This document shows, in pieces, positions 17,722 through 26,969 of a stretch of 64,000 bases of DNA; the first letter of the stretch is position 1; every line of letters begins with the position of its first letter. A model generated the notes under the pieces. It had not been told where the DNA came from. It saw only the letters and a list, made by a program, of their open reading frames with translations, and ran no database searches. This DNA is from Tsukamurella ocularis. Lineage in GTDB: Bacteria > Actinomycetota > Actinomycetes > Mycobacteriales > Mycobacteriaceae. A program made the position numbers and the translations under genes. Location: assembly GCF_024807615.1 (NCBI RefSeq), contig NZ_JANUCJ010000002.1, forward strand, positions 682,001 to 746,000, in the 5' to 3' direction.

Positions 17722-20121
17722 CTAGTCCTCGTCGAGGCGGTGCCGCCGGGCGCGGCTGACGCGCTCGGCCTGCGCCGAGGCCTCGGGGTGGTGCATGGCG
17801 TCGGGCTCGGGCAGCGCGTGCCGGCCGCCGTTCGACGGGGTGTCCGACTGCGGCGCGGCGGGTGGACGCTGGATCGGCGCGCTGGGCCGCTGCACGGGGT
17901 CGCTCAGCCGCGGCCCGGGGCCGCCGGGCTGCGGCGGGGCCTGCCGGCCGGGGCGCTGGATCGCTCCACTGGGCCGCTGCAGCGGCGGGCTGGCCTGCCC
18001 CGGAGGTCCGGGCACCGGCCCGCTCGGGCGCGGCATCTGTCCGCTCGGGCGCTGGATCGGGGCGCTAGGACGGTGCATCTGCCCACTCGGGCGCTGGATC
18101 GGGGTGCTCGGACGCTGCCGGCCCTGCGGGGGCTGAACCGGGGGCCGGTACTGCGGGTCCGCCGCCGGGCGCGGAGGCTGCGGCGGACGTGGCTGGCCGG
18201 TGCTCTCGCGCTGGATCGGGCCCGAGGGCCGGGCGACGCCGGCGAGGCCCTCGCCGGACTGCGCAGTGCGGGGCAGCGGATCGCTGGGGTGCGAATACGC
18301 CTGCTGCGGCTGCTGCGCGACCGGGGCCGCCTGCGGCGGCTGCGTGGCCGGACGGTGCTGGAGGGGCTGCTGCACCGGCTGCTGCCCCGTGGCCTGCGGG
18401 CGCTTGATCGCACGGAACCGGTCCGTGAAGTACACCGGCTCCGGGTCCCCGGGCCGCTCGTTGTACGCCCGGTCGAAGTCCTCGCGGCGCACCGCCGGGA
18501 ACGAGCCGGACGTGACGTCGCCCTCGAGGGGCTCCCAGTCGTCGTCGACATCGTCATCATCCTCGAAGGCCTGCGCCGGGAAGGACGTGGACGGGATCGA
18601 TCCGCCGGACTTGCTCGACTCCTGGGCGGCCTGCCCCTCGGCGACCTCTTCCGGGGTGAACCGCATGAAGGGCACCACGACGAGGCCGGCGAGGATGAGG
18701 ATCGCGGCACACGCGATGAACGCCAGGCCGTATCCGGACGCCAGCGCGCTGCGCTGCGCGTCGTCGAGCATCTCGTGGGTGATCTCGCCCTTCGTCGGTC
18801 CGCCCTCCTTCATGATCCGGGAGGTCACCAGCACCTGCACGGACGCGAGACCGACGATGCCGCCGATGTTCTGGCACACCTCGACGAGCGCGGACATCGG
18901 CCCGGTCTCGGACGGACGCACACCGGCCAAGGCACAGATCGGCAACGGGATCATCGCGAAGCCCACGCCCAGCCCGATGAGGAACACGGGCAGCCCGATG
19001 TACGGGAAATAGCTGACCGCGGACGGATCCTTGGTCATGAGCGTCGGCACGTAGATGCACGGCAGGAAGACGATGACGCCGCCGATGGCGACCAGCCAGC
19101 GCGCCTGGATCTTCAGGGCGAGTTTGGACGAGATGGGTGCGGCGATGCCCATGCCCACGGCGAACGGAATCAGGGCCAGACCGGACTGCAGTGGGGTGTA
19201 TCCGAGTACCTGCTGGAAGGTGAGCGCCACGTAGAAGCCGAGCGTCGGGATGAGCGCACCGCACACGAGGATGGCGACCATCGCCGCCACGCGGTTGCGG
19301 TTGTGGAACAGCGAGAACGGCAGAATCGGATTCTTCGCAGTGCGCTCCACCACGAGGAACGCGACAAGGCACACGGCGCTCACGGCAGCCGCGACGTAGA
19401 TGGTCGCCCCCTGCCAGTGCGACTCCGGGCCCATCGTCAGGGCGTAGACGCCGGCGACGCAGCCCGCCACGGCGAGGAAGGCCCCCTTGATGTCGAGGGC
19501 GTGGCGTCGCTCCGAGGTCGACTCCTCCAGGGCGATCACCGCGCCGATGACGCACACGATGCCCACCGGGACGTTGATCCAGAAGACGAAACGCCAGTCC
19601 CAGGTGGCGAGGAGGCCGCCGGCGACGAGGCCCGACACGGATCCGAGCCCGGCCATCGCGCCGAAGATGGCGAAGGCCTGGTTGCGCGCCTTACCGGGGG
19701 CGAAGGTGGTGGCGATCAGCGCCAGCGCGGTGGGACAGGCAATTGCCGCGAAGAGCCCCTGCCCGGCGCGCGCGACGAGCAGCCACGCCTCGTTGGTGGC
19801 GAAACCGGTCAACAGCGATGCGAGGGTGAATCCCGCGACGCCGAGGATGAACATCCGTTTGCGCCCGAAGGTATCGCCGAGGCGGCCGCCGAGCAGCATG
19901 AAACCGCCGAAAGTGACCGCGTAGGCGCCGAACACCCAGATCTTCGCGGCATCCGACAGGTGCATCGCGTCCTGGATCCGCGGCAGCGCGACGAAGACCA
20001 CGGTGCCGTCGAGGACCGCGAGGAACATCATGCCGGAGAGGACGACGATGGCGACACCGAGAGCGCTGCCCTTGACGCGGTACGTCTGCGCCGGGGCCCC
20101 CGGGGCCATCGCTGAGGTCAT
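17722..20121 (-). CDS. efpA: EfpA-like MFS efflux pump, copy 1, with long RPSxPIQ-rich tail
   Basis: A 799-residue DHA2-type (14-TM) major facilitator. Motifs LDGTVVFVALPRIQ and GGRLGDTFGRKRMF identify the drug:H+ antiporter group; synteny (proS-efpA-cysG) and sequence style match mycobacterial EfpA, which is only ~530 residues. Here ~290 extra cytoplasmic residues follow: an acidic conserved block (FEDDDDVDDDWEPLEGDV), then Pro/Gln-rich sequence with about ten RPSGxIQR-type repeats, ending in a basic SRARRHR motif. ATG 20121 is chosen because the paralogue starts identically (MTS-MAP). TAGCCT lies 8 bases upstream. Confidence 0.9.
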   Translation of the reverse strand: MTSAMAPGAPAQTYRVKGSALGVAIVVLSGMMFLAVLDGTVVFVALPRIQDAMHLSDAAKIWVFGAYAVTFGGFMLLGGRLGDTFGRKRMFILGVAGFTLASLLTGFATNEAWLLVARAGQGLFAAIACPTALALIATTFAPGKARNQAFAIFGAMAGLGSVSGLVAGGLLATWDWRFVFWINVPVGIVCVIGAVIALEESTSERRHALDIKGAFLAVAGCVAGVYALTMGPESHWQGATIYVAAAVSAVCLVAFLVVERTAKNPILPFSLFHNRNRVAAMVAILVCGALIPTLGFYVALTFQQVLGYTPLQSGLALIPFAVGMGIAAPISSKLALKIQARWLVAIGGVIVFLPCIYVPTLMTKDPSAVSYFPYIGLPVFLIGLGVGFAMIPLPICALAGVRPSETGPMSALVEVCQNIGGIVGLASVQVLVTSRIMKEGGPTKGEITHEMLDDAQRSALASGYGLAFIACAAILILAGLVVVPFMRFTPEEVAEGQAAQESSKSGGSIPSTSFPAQAFEDDDDVDDDWEPLEGDVTSGSFPAVRREDFDRAYNERPGDPEPVYFTDRFRAIKRPQATGQQPVQQPLQHRPATQPPQAAPVAQQPQQAYSHPSDPLPRTAQSGEGLAGVARPSGPIQRESTGQPRPPQPPRPAADPQYRPPVQPPQGRQRPSTPIQRPSGQMHRPSAPIQRPSGQMPRPSGPVPGPPGQASPPLQRPSGAIQRPGRQAPPQPGGPGPRLSDPVQRPSAPIQRPPAAPQSDTPSNGGRHALPEPDAMHHPEASAQAERVSRARRHRLDED
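18003..18115 (-). repeat. Degenerate 21-24-bp coding repeats in the efpA copy-1 tail
   Basis: Successive units encoding RPS-[GAT]-[PQ]-[IM]-[QHP] give near-identical DNA blocks such as GGGCGCTGGATCGGGG, present several times. Absent from copy 2, which has a single such motif. Confidence 0.7.
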
Positions 20122-20331
20122 GGAGACCGAGGCTACCGGCTGAGAGAAGTCGCGAAGAAATCGCTCACGCAGGTTTTCAGGTCGCGTCGCCCGAGCAGAC
20201 TCCCCAATGCGTGCACTCAGCAATCAACGTGGGGGCGCTTTTCGCAGACCAGAGACGGTATCGGGCGGAATCGGGCGTAACGTCCGCCGCGCTCGATCAC
20301 CTCTCGCGCGACACGCCGGGCGCGAGAGTCC

Positions 20332-22662
20332 TCAGTCCTCGCGACGGTGCCGGCGAGCGCGGCTCACACGATCGGCCTGCTGCGTCCGCTCAGCGTGATG
20401 CATGCCGTCGGACTCGGGGGCTGCGTGCCGGCCTCCGCGCGCACCGGCAGCGACGCCCTCGAACTGCGACTCCGGCCGGGCTGCATCAGGGCGCTGTGCG
20501 GGACCACCGGACCGCGGCTCCGACGGGTCCGCACGGTACTGCTGCGGCGCCGGGCGCGGGGGACGATAGTCGGGGACGGACGCCCGGGGCGCCGGCGGCA
20601 CCGGCGGGCGCGGGAGGTCGACGCTCTCGCGCTGGATCGGGCCGGACGGGCGGGCGATGCCGGCGAGACCGTCACCCGGACGGGCGAGGGGACGCGGGAG
20701 CGGATCGCTGGGGTGCGAGTACGCCTGCTGCGGGGCAGTCGGAGCCGGGCGAGTCAGCGGGCCGCTCGGCTGCGAGTAAGCCTGCTGCGGGGCCGTCGGC
20801 TGCGGGCGCTGCTGCGGCCGAGCAACGGGGACCTGCTGCGTCGGGGGCTGCGGAGCTACGGGCTGCGGGGCGGCGTTCGGCGGGCCCGGCTGGACCCCGA
20901 GGCCGGCGAGGGGCGAGGCCGACTCGTCCATGTCGGCTCGCTTGATGGCCCGGAAACGGTCCGTGAAGTACACCGGCTCGGGATCACCGGGCCGCTCGTT
21001 GTAGGCGCGGTCCACGTCCTCGCGGCGGATCGCGGCGAAGGAGCCCGACGTGACGTCGCCCTCGAGGGGCTCCCAGTCGTCGTCGACGTCGTCGTCATCG
21101 TCCTCGAAGGCCTGGGCCGGGAAGGACGTGGACGGGATGGCGCCGCCGGACTCGCTCGATTCCTTGGCGGCCTGCCCCTCTGCGATCTCCTCCGGGGTGA
21201 AGCGCATGAACGGGACCACGACGAGGCCGGCGAGGATGAGGATCGCGGCGCACGCGATGAACGCCAGGCCGTAGCCGGAGGCCAGGGCGTGGATCTGGTT
21301 GCCGGTCAGTGAGTCGTGGCGCAGGTGCCCAGTGGTGGGGCCGCCCTCGGCCATGATCCGCGAGGTCACGACGACCTGCACCGAGGCGAGGCCGATGATG
21401 CCGCCGAGGTTCTGCGCGACCTCGATGAGCGCGGTCAGCGGCCCGATCTCCGACGGGCGCACGCCGGCGACCGCACCGAGCGGTAGCGGCACGACGGCCA
21501 TCCCCACGCCGACGCCGATGAGGAACACCGGGATCGCGATCTGCGGAAAGTAGTCGATGGTGGCCGGGGCCTTACTCATCAGGGTCGGGACGTAGAGGCA
21601 GGGCAGGAACACGATGAGACCGCCGAAGGCGACCAGCCACCGGGCCTGGAAGCGGCGGACGAGCGAGGCGCTGATCGCGACCGCGATACCGAAGCCGACG
21701 GCGAAAGGCAGTAGTGCGAGCCCCGACTGGAAGGGGGTGTAGCCGAGGACCAGCTGGAAGGTCAGCGCGACGTAGAAGCCGAGCGTCGGGATCAGGGCGC
21801 CGCAGACCAGGATCGCGAGCATCGCCGCGACGCGGTTGCGGTTGTTGAACAGCGAGAAGGGCAGGATCGGGTTCTTGGCGGTGCGCTCGACCCACAGGAA
21901 CAGGACCAGGCAGATCGCGCTGACCACGGCGGCGACGTAGACCGACGTGCTCTGCCAGTGCGCCTCGGGCCCCGCGGTGAGGGCGTAGACGCCGGTCACG
22001 CAGCCCGCGACCGCGAGCGCGGCGCCCTTGACGTCGAGGGCGTGCCGCCGCTCGGCCACCGCCTCGTCGAGGGTGAACCAGCCACCGATGGCGCAGGCGA
22101 TGCCGACGGGGACGTTGATCCAGAAGATGAGGCGCCAGTCGACGGTGGCAAGCAGGCCGCCGGCGACGAGCCCGGCGATGGAGCCGAGGCCGGCCATGGC
22201 ACCGAAGACGGCGAAGGCCTGGTTACGGGCCTTGCCCGGCGCGAAGGTGGTGGCGATGAGCGCGAGCGCGGTGGGGCCGGCGATCGCGGCGAACAGGCCC
22301 TGGCCGACGCGCGCGGCCAGCAGCCACGCCTCATTGGTCGCGAATCCCGCCAGCGCGGACGCCACCGTGAAGCCGACGACGCCCAGCAAGAACATCTTCT
22401 TGCGGCCGAAGGTGTCGCCGAGGCGGCCGCCGAGGAGGAGGAATCCGCCGAAGGTCAGCGCGTAGGCGCCGAAGACCCAGACTTTGGTGGCGTCCGAGAG
22501 TCCGAGGGCGTCCTGGATCTCCGGCATCGCCACGAACACGACGGTGCCGTCGAGCACCGAGAGGAAGATCATCCCGCACAGAACGAGGATCGGGATGCCG
22601 ATGGCGCTGCCCTTGACGCGGTACGTCTGCGCCGGGCTGGAGGGCGCCATCGTGGAAGTCAT
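20332..22662 (-). CDS. efpA: EfpA-like MFS efflux pump, copy 2
   Basis: A 776-residue tandem paralogue of the preceding pump, with 14 hydrophobic segments and the same motifs (LDGTVVFVAMPEIQ; GGRLGDTFGRKKMF). The transmembrane core is highly similar to copy 1, and so are the acidic linker (residues ~515-565) and the C-terminal SRARRHR end; between them the Pro/Gln-rich stretch differs, with PQQAYSHPSDPLPR and PQQAYSQPSGPLTR units. ATG 22662 has TAGCCT 8 bases upstream, as in copy 1, so regulatory DNA was duplicated as well. A 210-bp gap separates the copies and holds no gene. Confidence 0.9.
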   Translation of the reverse strand: MTSTMAPSSPAQTYRVKGSAIGIPILVLCGMIFLSVLDGTVVFVAMPEIQDALGLSDATKVWVFGAYALTFGGFLLLGGRLGDTFGRKKMFLLGVVGFTVASALAGFATNEAWLLAARVGQGLFAAIAGPTALALIATTFAPGKARNQAFAVFGAMAGLGSIAGLVAGGLLATVDWRLIFWINVPVGIACAIGGWFTLDEAVAERRHALDVKGAALAVAGCVTGVYALTAGPEAHWQSTSVYVAAVVSAICLVLFLWVERTAKNPILPFSLFNNRNRVAAMLAILVCGALIPTLGFYVALTFQLVLGYTPFQSGLALLPFAVGFGIAVAISASLVRRFQARWLVAFGGLIVFLPCLYVPTLMSKAPATIDYFPQIAIPVFLIGVGVGMAVVPLPLGAVAGVRPSEIGPLTALIEVAQNLGGIIGLASVQVVVTSRIMAEGGPTTGHLRHDSLTGNQIHALASGYGLAFIACAAILILAGLVVVPFMRFTPEEIAEGQAAKESSESGGAIPSTSFPAQAFEDDDDDVDDDWEPLEGDVTSGSFAAIRREDVDRAYNERPGDPEPVYFTDRFRAIKRADMDESASPLAGLGVQPGPPNAAPQPVAPQPPTQQVPVARPQQRPQPTAPQQAYSQPSGPLTRPAPTAPQQAYSHPSDPLPRPLARPGDGLAGIARPSGPIQRESVDLPRPPVPPAPRASVPDYRPPRPAPQQYRADPSEPRSGGPAQRPDAARPESQFEGVAAGARGGRHAAPESDGMHHAERTQQADRVSRARRHRRED

Positions 22663-22709
22663 GATGCCCGAGGCTACCGACTCCCCCGGCCGATCCGGAA
22701 GTCGAGAAC

Positions 22710-22733
22710 GGTAACAATTGTGACGAGAGTTAC
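22710..22733. promoter_or_regulatory. Interrupted inverted repeat upstream of efpA copy 2
   Basis: GGTAAC near 22711 and GTTACT near 22730 form an inverted pair (GTAAC-N13-GTTAC) 50-70 bp upstream of ATG 22662; it could be a regulator site. Not present in the gap upstream of copy 1. The rest of the 220-bp gap 22663-22882 shows only a 6-bp hairpin at 22835-22849 near the cysG end. Confidence 0.3.
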
Positions 22734-22882
22734 TGAAGTGGTAGATCTAGCCTCGGCTGAATTCCCTCGAATCGGACGATTCACGCAGCCCAGGGTGCTG
22801 TTCCCCGGTCCGATCGAGGTTTTCCGAATGGGGGCGTCACAGGGTGACGACACGCGCGAAAACCCACACCCGGGGATGCGGC

Positions 22883-24100
22883 TCAGTCGCCCAGCGCTGC
22901 CGTGAACCCGGCCGTGGCGCCCACGACGAGCACGGCGGGCGGCACGACGCCCGCGGCGTCCGCATCCGCCGCGATGGTGGCGAGCGTGCCACGGACGGTG
23001 CGCTGCCCGCCGGTCGTCGCGTTCTCGACCACCGCGGCCGGCGTCTCGGCGGGCCGTCCACCCGCGATCAGCGCCTCGGCGATCGCGGCGAGCCGCTCCA
23101 CCGCCATGAGCACCACGACGGTGCCGCGCAGTCGGCCGAGCGCGTCCCAGTCGACGAGGCTCTCAGGATGCCCCGGCGCGACATGGCCGGAGACGACCAC
23201 GAACTCGTGCGTGACGCCGCGGTGCGTCACGGGGATTCCCGCCGCCGACGGCGCAGCGATCGAGCTGGTGATGCCCGGGACCACGGTGACAGGGATGCCT
23301 TCGGCGGCGAGCGCCTCGAGCTCCTCGAAGCCGCGGCCGAAGACGTAGGGGTCGCCGCCCTTGAGGCGGACGACGAACTTGCCCTCACGGGCCCGATCGA
23401 TGAGGACCTGGTTGATGGCCTGCTGGGCCATGGCACGCCCGTAAGGCACCTTCGCGGCGTCGATGACCTCGACGTGGGGCGCGAGCTCGGCGAGCAACCG
23501 AGGCGGGGCCAGGCGATCGGCGACCACCACGTCGGCCAGGCCGAGCAGGGCCCGGCCGCGCACGGTGATGAGGTCCGGATCGCCCGGTCCCCCGCCGACG
23601 AGGGCCACGCCCTCGGGCTTGTGGGTGGGCCGGGCGGCCTCGTCGCCGGTCAGGACGGCGCGCAGGCTGTCGCGGACGGCTGCGGACCGTCGGTGATCCC
23701 CGGATGCCAGTACGCCCACCTGCAGCCCGTCCGTGGCGACGGTGGCGGGGGTGACGGCGGTGCCCTCGCGGGCGAGGTCGACGCGGACGCAGAAGGTGCG
23801 CTGCACCTCGGCCTCGGCGACGACGGCGGCGTTGACCGCGGGGTCGTTCGTGGCGGCGAGGGCGTACCAGGCCCCCAGGAGATCGCCGGAGGCGTACTCG
23901 CGGCGGTGCCAGACGATGCCGGGCGTCGACTCGACGGCGGGCGTGGCCTCGGGCGCGATGATGTGGACGTCCGCGCCGGCGGCGAGGAGGACGGGCAGTC
24001 GGCGCTGGACGACGGTGCCGGCCCCCACGACGACGACACGGCGCCCTCGCAGATCCAGACCGACGAGGTAGGGATCGTGCGGGGCGCCGTGGCTGTTCAT
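22883..24100 (-). CDS. cysG: Siroheme synthase: uroporphyrinogen-III C-methyltransferase/precorrin-2 dehydrogenase
   Basis: A 405-residue two-domain enzyme. The N-terminal Rossmann domain (LRGRRVVVVGAGTVVQRRLP, residues ~18-37) is the precorrin-2 dehydrogenase/ferrochelatase part; the C-terminal domain has VALVGGGPGDPDLITVRG, RLKGGDPYVFGRGFEE and VVPGITSSIAAP, the SAM-dependent methyltransferase blocks. It makes precorrin-2, shared by siroheme and cobalamin synthesis, which fits the cobB-cobO-chelatase genes next door. The start is supported by a hexamer 7 bases upstream. Confidence 0.95.
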   Translation of the reverse strand: MNSHGAPHDPYLVGLDLRGRRVVVVGAGTVVQRRLPVLLAAGADVHIIAPEATPAVESTPGIVWHRREYASGDLLGAWYALAATNDPAVNAAVVAEAEVQRTFCVRVDLAREGTAVTPATVATDGLQVGVLASGDHRRSAAVRDSLRAVLTGDEAARPTHKPEGVALVGGGPGDPDLITVRGRALLGLADVVVADRLAPPRLLAELAPHVEVIDAAKVPYGRAMAQQAINQVLIDRAREGKFVVRLKGGDPYVFGRGFEELEALAAEGIPVTVVPGITSSIAAPSAAGIPVTHRGVTHEFVVVSGHVAPGHPESLVDWDALGRLRGTVVVLMAVERLAAIAEALIAGGRPAETPAAVVENATTGGQRTVRGTLATIAADADAAGVVPPAVLVVGATAGFTAALGD

Positions 24101-24107
24101 TCCGCTC

Positions 24108-24113
24108 AGCTTA
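24108..24113 (-). promoter_or_regulatory. -10-like hexamer of cysG
   Basis: TAAGCT, 7 bases before ATG 24100; it separates cysG transcription from the lipoprotein gene ending at 24131. Confidence 0.45.
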
Positions 24114-24130
24114 GTGAGCGGCTTCCGTCA

Positions 24131-24730
24131 CTATGCGCGCGGCTCGGCGTGCTTGGTGGCGGTGTGCACGATGTCGTAGTACACGGCCTTGGTGGAGGCC
24201 TCGGGGTACACGCGGTACGTGAACTCCTTCTCGGTGAGGGTCACGATCTCGACGGTGCGCTTGTACTGCACGCTGCCATCGGCGTTCTTGGCGACGATGG
24301 TGCGGGTCTTGCCATCGGCGGAGACGGTCCAGTCGCCCTTGCCCTTGGCGCTGTCGTCCAGGTTGTAGAGGGTGAAGGTGCCGTCCTTCTTGAAGTACGC
24401 CCAGCCGACGTAGTTCTTGACGTTCTTGTCGGTCAGCGCGACCTTGTCGCCCTTGGCGTCCTTGGCCGAGGTGGTCTCCCACGCGGTCGAGGCGAGGATC
24501 GCGCTCGGGGTGCCGGCCTTGACCGGGGTGAGCTTCGAGGCGGAGGGCTTGGCCGACGCGCTCGCCGAGGCGCTGGTCGAGGGCTTGGCGGAGGGCTTCG
24601 CCGACGCGCTGGCCTTGGCGGAGGAGGAGGGCGATCCGGGTGCGGCGTAGGAGCCGGCGGCGCAGGCGGAGGTGGCGACCACGGCGGCGGCGGCGAAGGT
24701 GACGGAGACGAGCTTGATCGACTTGTGCAT
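24131..24730 (-). CDS. Exported lipoprotein with Ser/Ala/Lys repeats and DUF4822-like domain
   Basis: A 199-residue protein with signal peptide MHKSIKLVSVTFAAAAVVAT and cysteine in SACAAG, a possible lipobox. Residues ~35-68 are a flexible SAKASASAKPSAKPS linker. The C-terminal ~125 residues (ILASTAWETTSAKDAKG ... NYVGWAYFKKDGTF ... EFTYRVYPEAST ... YYDIVHT) resemble the DUF4822 extracellular β-rich domain as I remember it. No active site is known. It lies between cysG and cobB on the same strand but shows no functional link to corrinoids. Confidence 0.75.
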   Translation of the reverse strand: MHKSIKLVSVTFAAAAVVATSACAAGSYAAPGSPSSSAKASASAKPSAKPSTSASASASAKPSASKLTPVKAGTPSAILASTAWETTSAKDAKGDKVALTDKNVKNYVGWAYFKKDGTFTLYNLDDSAKGKGDWTVSADGKTRTIVAKNADGSVQYKRTVEIVTLTEKEFTYRVYPEASTKAVYYDIVHTATKHAEPRA

Positions 24731-24793
24731 GAGGCTTTTGTACAGGAAGCTCTCAGCCCGCGCGAGGCCCTCGCTCAGGATGAGACATATTCC

Positions 24794-26143
24794 TCAAACA
24801 ACCGCCCTGACCAGCCGTTCTGCCACCTGTGGATATCCAGCAGGGTGCACATGCAAATACGAAGAGTGCAGAGCGGGCGACAGATACCCGTCGGTGGTAG
24901 CGACCCCCTCACCGTCGCGCCATCCCCACGCCGGCGAGGCGCCCGGGGCGAGTGCGGTGCGATGGAATTCGTGCCCCGCCACACGCTCGCCGGGCTCGAA
25001 CAGCGGGCTCGCGCCGAGGGCGACGGCGTCGCGGTAGCCGAGCGTCAGGCGCCGGGTGAAGGTCGCGGCACCCGGCACGATCCCGCACATCGGCACCCCG
25101 TCGAGCGATTCCGCGAGGTAGAGCTGCCCCGCGCACTCGGCGTGGATCACGCCCCCGGCGCCGACCAGCGCACGCAGCTGGTCGCGCAGCGCCGTGTTCG
25201 CCGACAGTGTCTGCGCGTACACCTCGGGAAAGCCGCCCGGGAGCACCACGGCGGCGGCGCCGCCGGGCAGTTCGTCGCTGAGTGGGTCGAAGCGCTCGAC
25301 CCGCGCGCCGGCGGCGCGGAGCATCTCCTCGTGCTCGGCGTAGCCGAAGCTGAACGCCGGGCCGCCGGCCAGCGCGACCACCGGCTCGCCCGCGCGTGCC
25401 ACTTCGTCCGTCGGTGACCACACGGGCCCGTCCGCGACCGGCCGGGCCAGCGCGCGGATCCGCTCGACGTCGACGTGCTGCTCCACCAGCTCGGTCATCG
25501 CGGCGACCGCGGCGACGGCCTCGGCGCCCCGCTCCGCGGCCGGGATGAGGCCGAGGTGCCGCGCCGGCACCTCCAGCGCCGCGGCGCCGGGGACCGCGCC
25601 GACCGCCTCCAGGCCCGCGTGCGCGCAGGCGTCGCGCAGGACCCGCTCGTGCCGGGGGCTCGAGACGCGGTTGAGGATCACGCCGGCGAGCGCGATACCC
25701 GGCCGATAGGTGGCGAACCCGGCGAGCAGCGCGGCGAGGGACTGCGAGTGCCCACGGGCGTCGACGACCAGTAGCACCGGGGCGCCGAGGATCTGCGCGA
25801 CGTCCGCGGTGGAGCCGATGCCCTCGGTGGCCGCGCCGCCGGGGCCGTCGACGATGCGTCCGTCGAACAGGCCCATCACGCCCTCGACGACCGCGATGTC
25901 GGCGTCGCGCGAGCCGTGCCGGTACAGCGGCGCGATGCGCTGCTCCCCGCAGAGGATCGCGTCGAGGTTGCGGCCGGCCCGACCGGTCGCGAGGGCGTGG
26001 TAGCCGGGATCGATGTAGTCGGGGCCCACCTTGAACGGCGCGACGGTGCCGGTGCGCGCCAGCGCGCCCATCAGCCCCGTCGCGATGGTCGTCTTGCCGC
26101 TGCCCGACGCGGGCGCCGCGATGACGACCGCGGGCGCTACCAC
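24794..26143 (-). CDS. cobB: Cobyrinate a,c-diamide synthase
   Basis: A 449-residue amidotransferase that converts cobyrinate to its a,c-diamide using glutamine and ATP. The N-terminal P-loop domain begins APASGSGKTTIATGLMGAL; the C-terminal class I glutaminase domain has the nucleophile in HAECAGQLYLAE and EFHRTAL further on. GTG 26143 (VVAPAVVIAAPASGSGKTT) is the natural start. Upstream lies a 62-bp tandem duplication that pushes it away from cobO; without the duplication the cobO stop and cobB start would overlap. Confidence 0.95.
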   Translation of the reverse strand: MVAPAVVIAAPASGSGKTTIATGLMGALARTGTVAPFKVGPDYIDPGYHALATGRAGRNLDAILCGEQRIAPLYRHGSRDADIAVVEGVMGLFDGRIVDGPGGAATEGIGSTADVAQILGAPVLLVVDARGHSQSLAALLAGFATYRPGIALAGVILNRVSSPRHERVLRDACAHAGLEAVGAVPGAAALEVPARHLGLIPAAERGAEAVAAVAAMTELVEQHVDVERIRALARPVADGPVWSPTDEVARAGEPVVALAGGPAFSFGYAEHEEMLRAAGARVERFDPLSDELPGGAAAVVLPGGFPEVYAQTLSANTALRDQLRALVGAGGVIHAECAGQLYLAESLDGVPMCGIVPGAATFTRRLTLGYRDAVALGASPLFEPGERVAGHEFHRTALAPGASPAWGWRDGEGVATTDGYLSPALHSSYLHVHPAGYPQVAERLVRAVV

Positions 26144-26278
26144 TCGATCCCCCTGCTCTCCCCGACCACCGCACCTCCCGGGATCCCGGAGCCGTTCCTC
26201 ACCACTCGATCCCCCTGCTCTCCCCGACCACCGCACCTCCCGGGATCCCGGAGCCGTTCCTCACCACTCGATCCCCCT
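26139..26278. repeat. 62-bp tandem direct repeat, 2.3 copies, between cobO and cobB
   Basis: Copy 1 is 26139-26200, copy 2 is 26201-26262, and the first 16 bases recur at 26263-26278. The two full copies look identical. Each contains the palindrome CCGGGATCCCGG (26178-26189 and 26240-26251). The repeat begins with the DNA that encodes the last codons of CobO, showing the duplication started at the gene junction. Confidence 0.95.
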
Positions 26279-26878
26279 CTGCCCCTTCCTCCCCGCATCC
26301 ATCGGGTGCTTGATCTTGGTCATCTCGGTGACCAGGTCGGCGGCGTCCATGAGCGACTGCGGCGCATCACGGCCGGTGATGACTACGTGCTGGTTCCCAG
26401 GCCGGTTCACCAGGGTCTCGACAACCTCGTCGACGTCGATCCAGCCCCACTTGAGCGGGTAGGTGAACTCGTCGAGCACATAGAAGCGGTGCTGCTCGGC
26501 GCCGAGTCGGCGGGCGATCTCCCGCCACCCGTCGCGGGCGGCCTCGGCGTGATCCTGCTCGGCGTCCTCGTCACGGCGCAGCCAGGACCAGCCCTGCCCC
26601 ATCTTGTGCCACTGCACCGGCCCGCCGGCTCCGGTGCGCTCGTGCAGCTCGTTCAGTGCGAGCATGGTCTGCTCCTCGCCGACCTTCCACTTCGCGCTCT
26701 TGACGAACTGGAAGACACCGATGTCGAAGCCCTGGTTCCACGCGCGCATGGCCATGCCGAACGCGGCCGTCGACTTCCCCTTGCCCGGGCCGGTGTGAAC
26801 GGCGAGCAGCGCCTGGTTGCGGCGCTGCCGGGTGGTCAGGCCGTCCTGCGGCACCGATTCGACCTTGCCCTGCGGCAT
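26261..26878 (-). CDS. cobO: Cob(I)yrinic acid a,c-diamide adenosyltransferase
   Basis: A 205-residue CobA/CobO-type corrinoid adenosyltransferase. The P-loop HTGPGKGKSTAAFGMAMRAW (residues ~28-47) is diagnostic; VLDEFTYPLKWGW and VVITGRDAPQSLMDAADLVTEM follow. It adds the 5'-deoxyadenosyl ligand to the corrin cobalt. GAGGAG lies a few bases upstream of ATG 26878. It ends in GIEW, whose codons are at the edge of the downstream 62-bp repeat. Confidence 0.95.
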   Translation of the reverse strand: MPQGKVESVPQDGLTTRQRRNQALLAVHTGPGKGKSTAAFGMAMRAWNQGFDIGVFQFVKSAKWKVGEEQTMLALNELHERTGAGGPVQWHKMGQGWSWLRRDEDAEQDHAEAARDGWREIARRLGAEQHRFYVLDEFTYPLKWGWIDVDEVVETLVNRPGNQHVVITGRDAPQSLMDAADLVTEMTKIKHPMDAGRKGQRGIEW

Positions 26879-26969
26879 CGAAGACTCCTCACTGAGTTGC
26901 GGGTTCTCCGGGACTCCACGACCAGATCTCGCCTCGGACCGCCGTAGAACCCGACTTTCGGAACATACG

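Noticed and set aside
17740-20115. A 791-codon frame antisense to efpA copy 1
   Set aside because: Mirror of a strongly coding MFS gene; no domain text.
20122-20331. A small gene in the gap between the two efpA copies
   Set aside because: The open frames there are short, Arg-rich and lack start signals; only copy 1's upstream region is visible.
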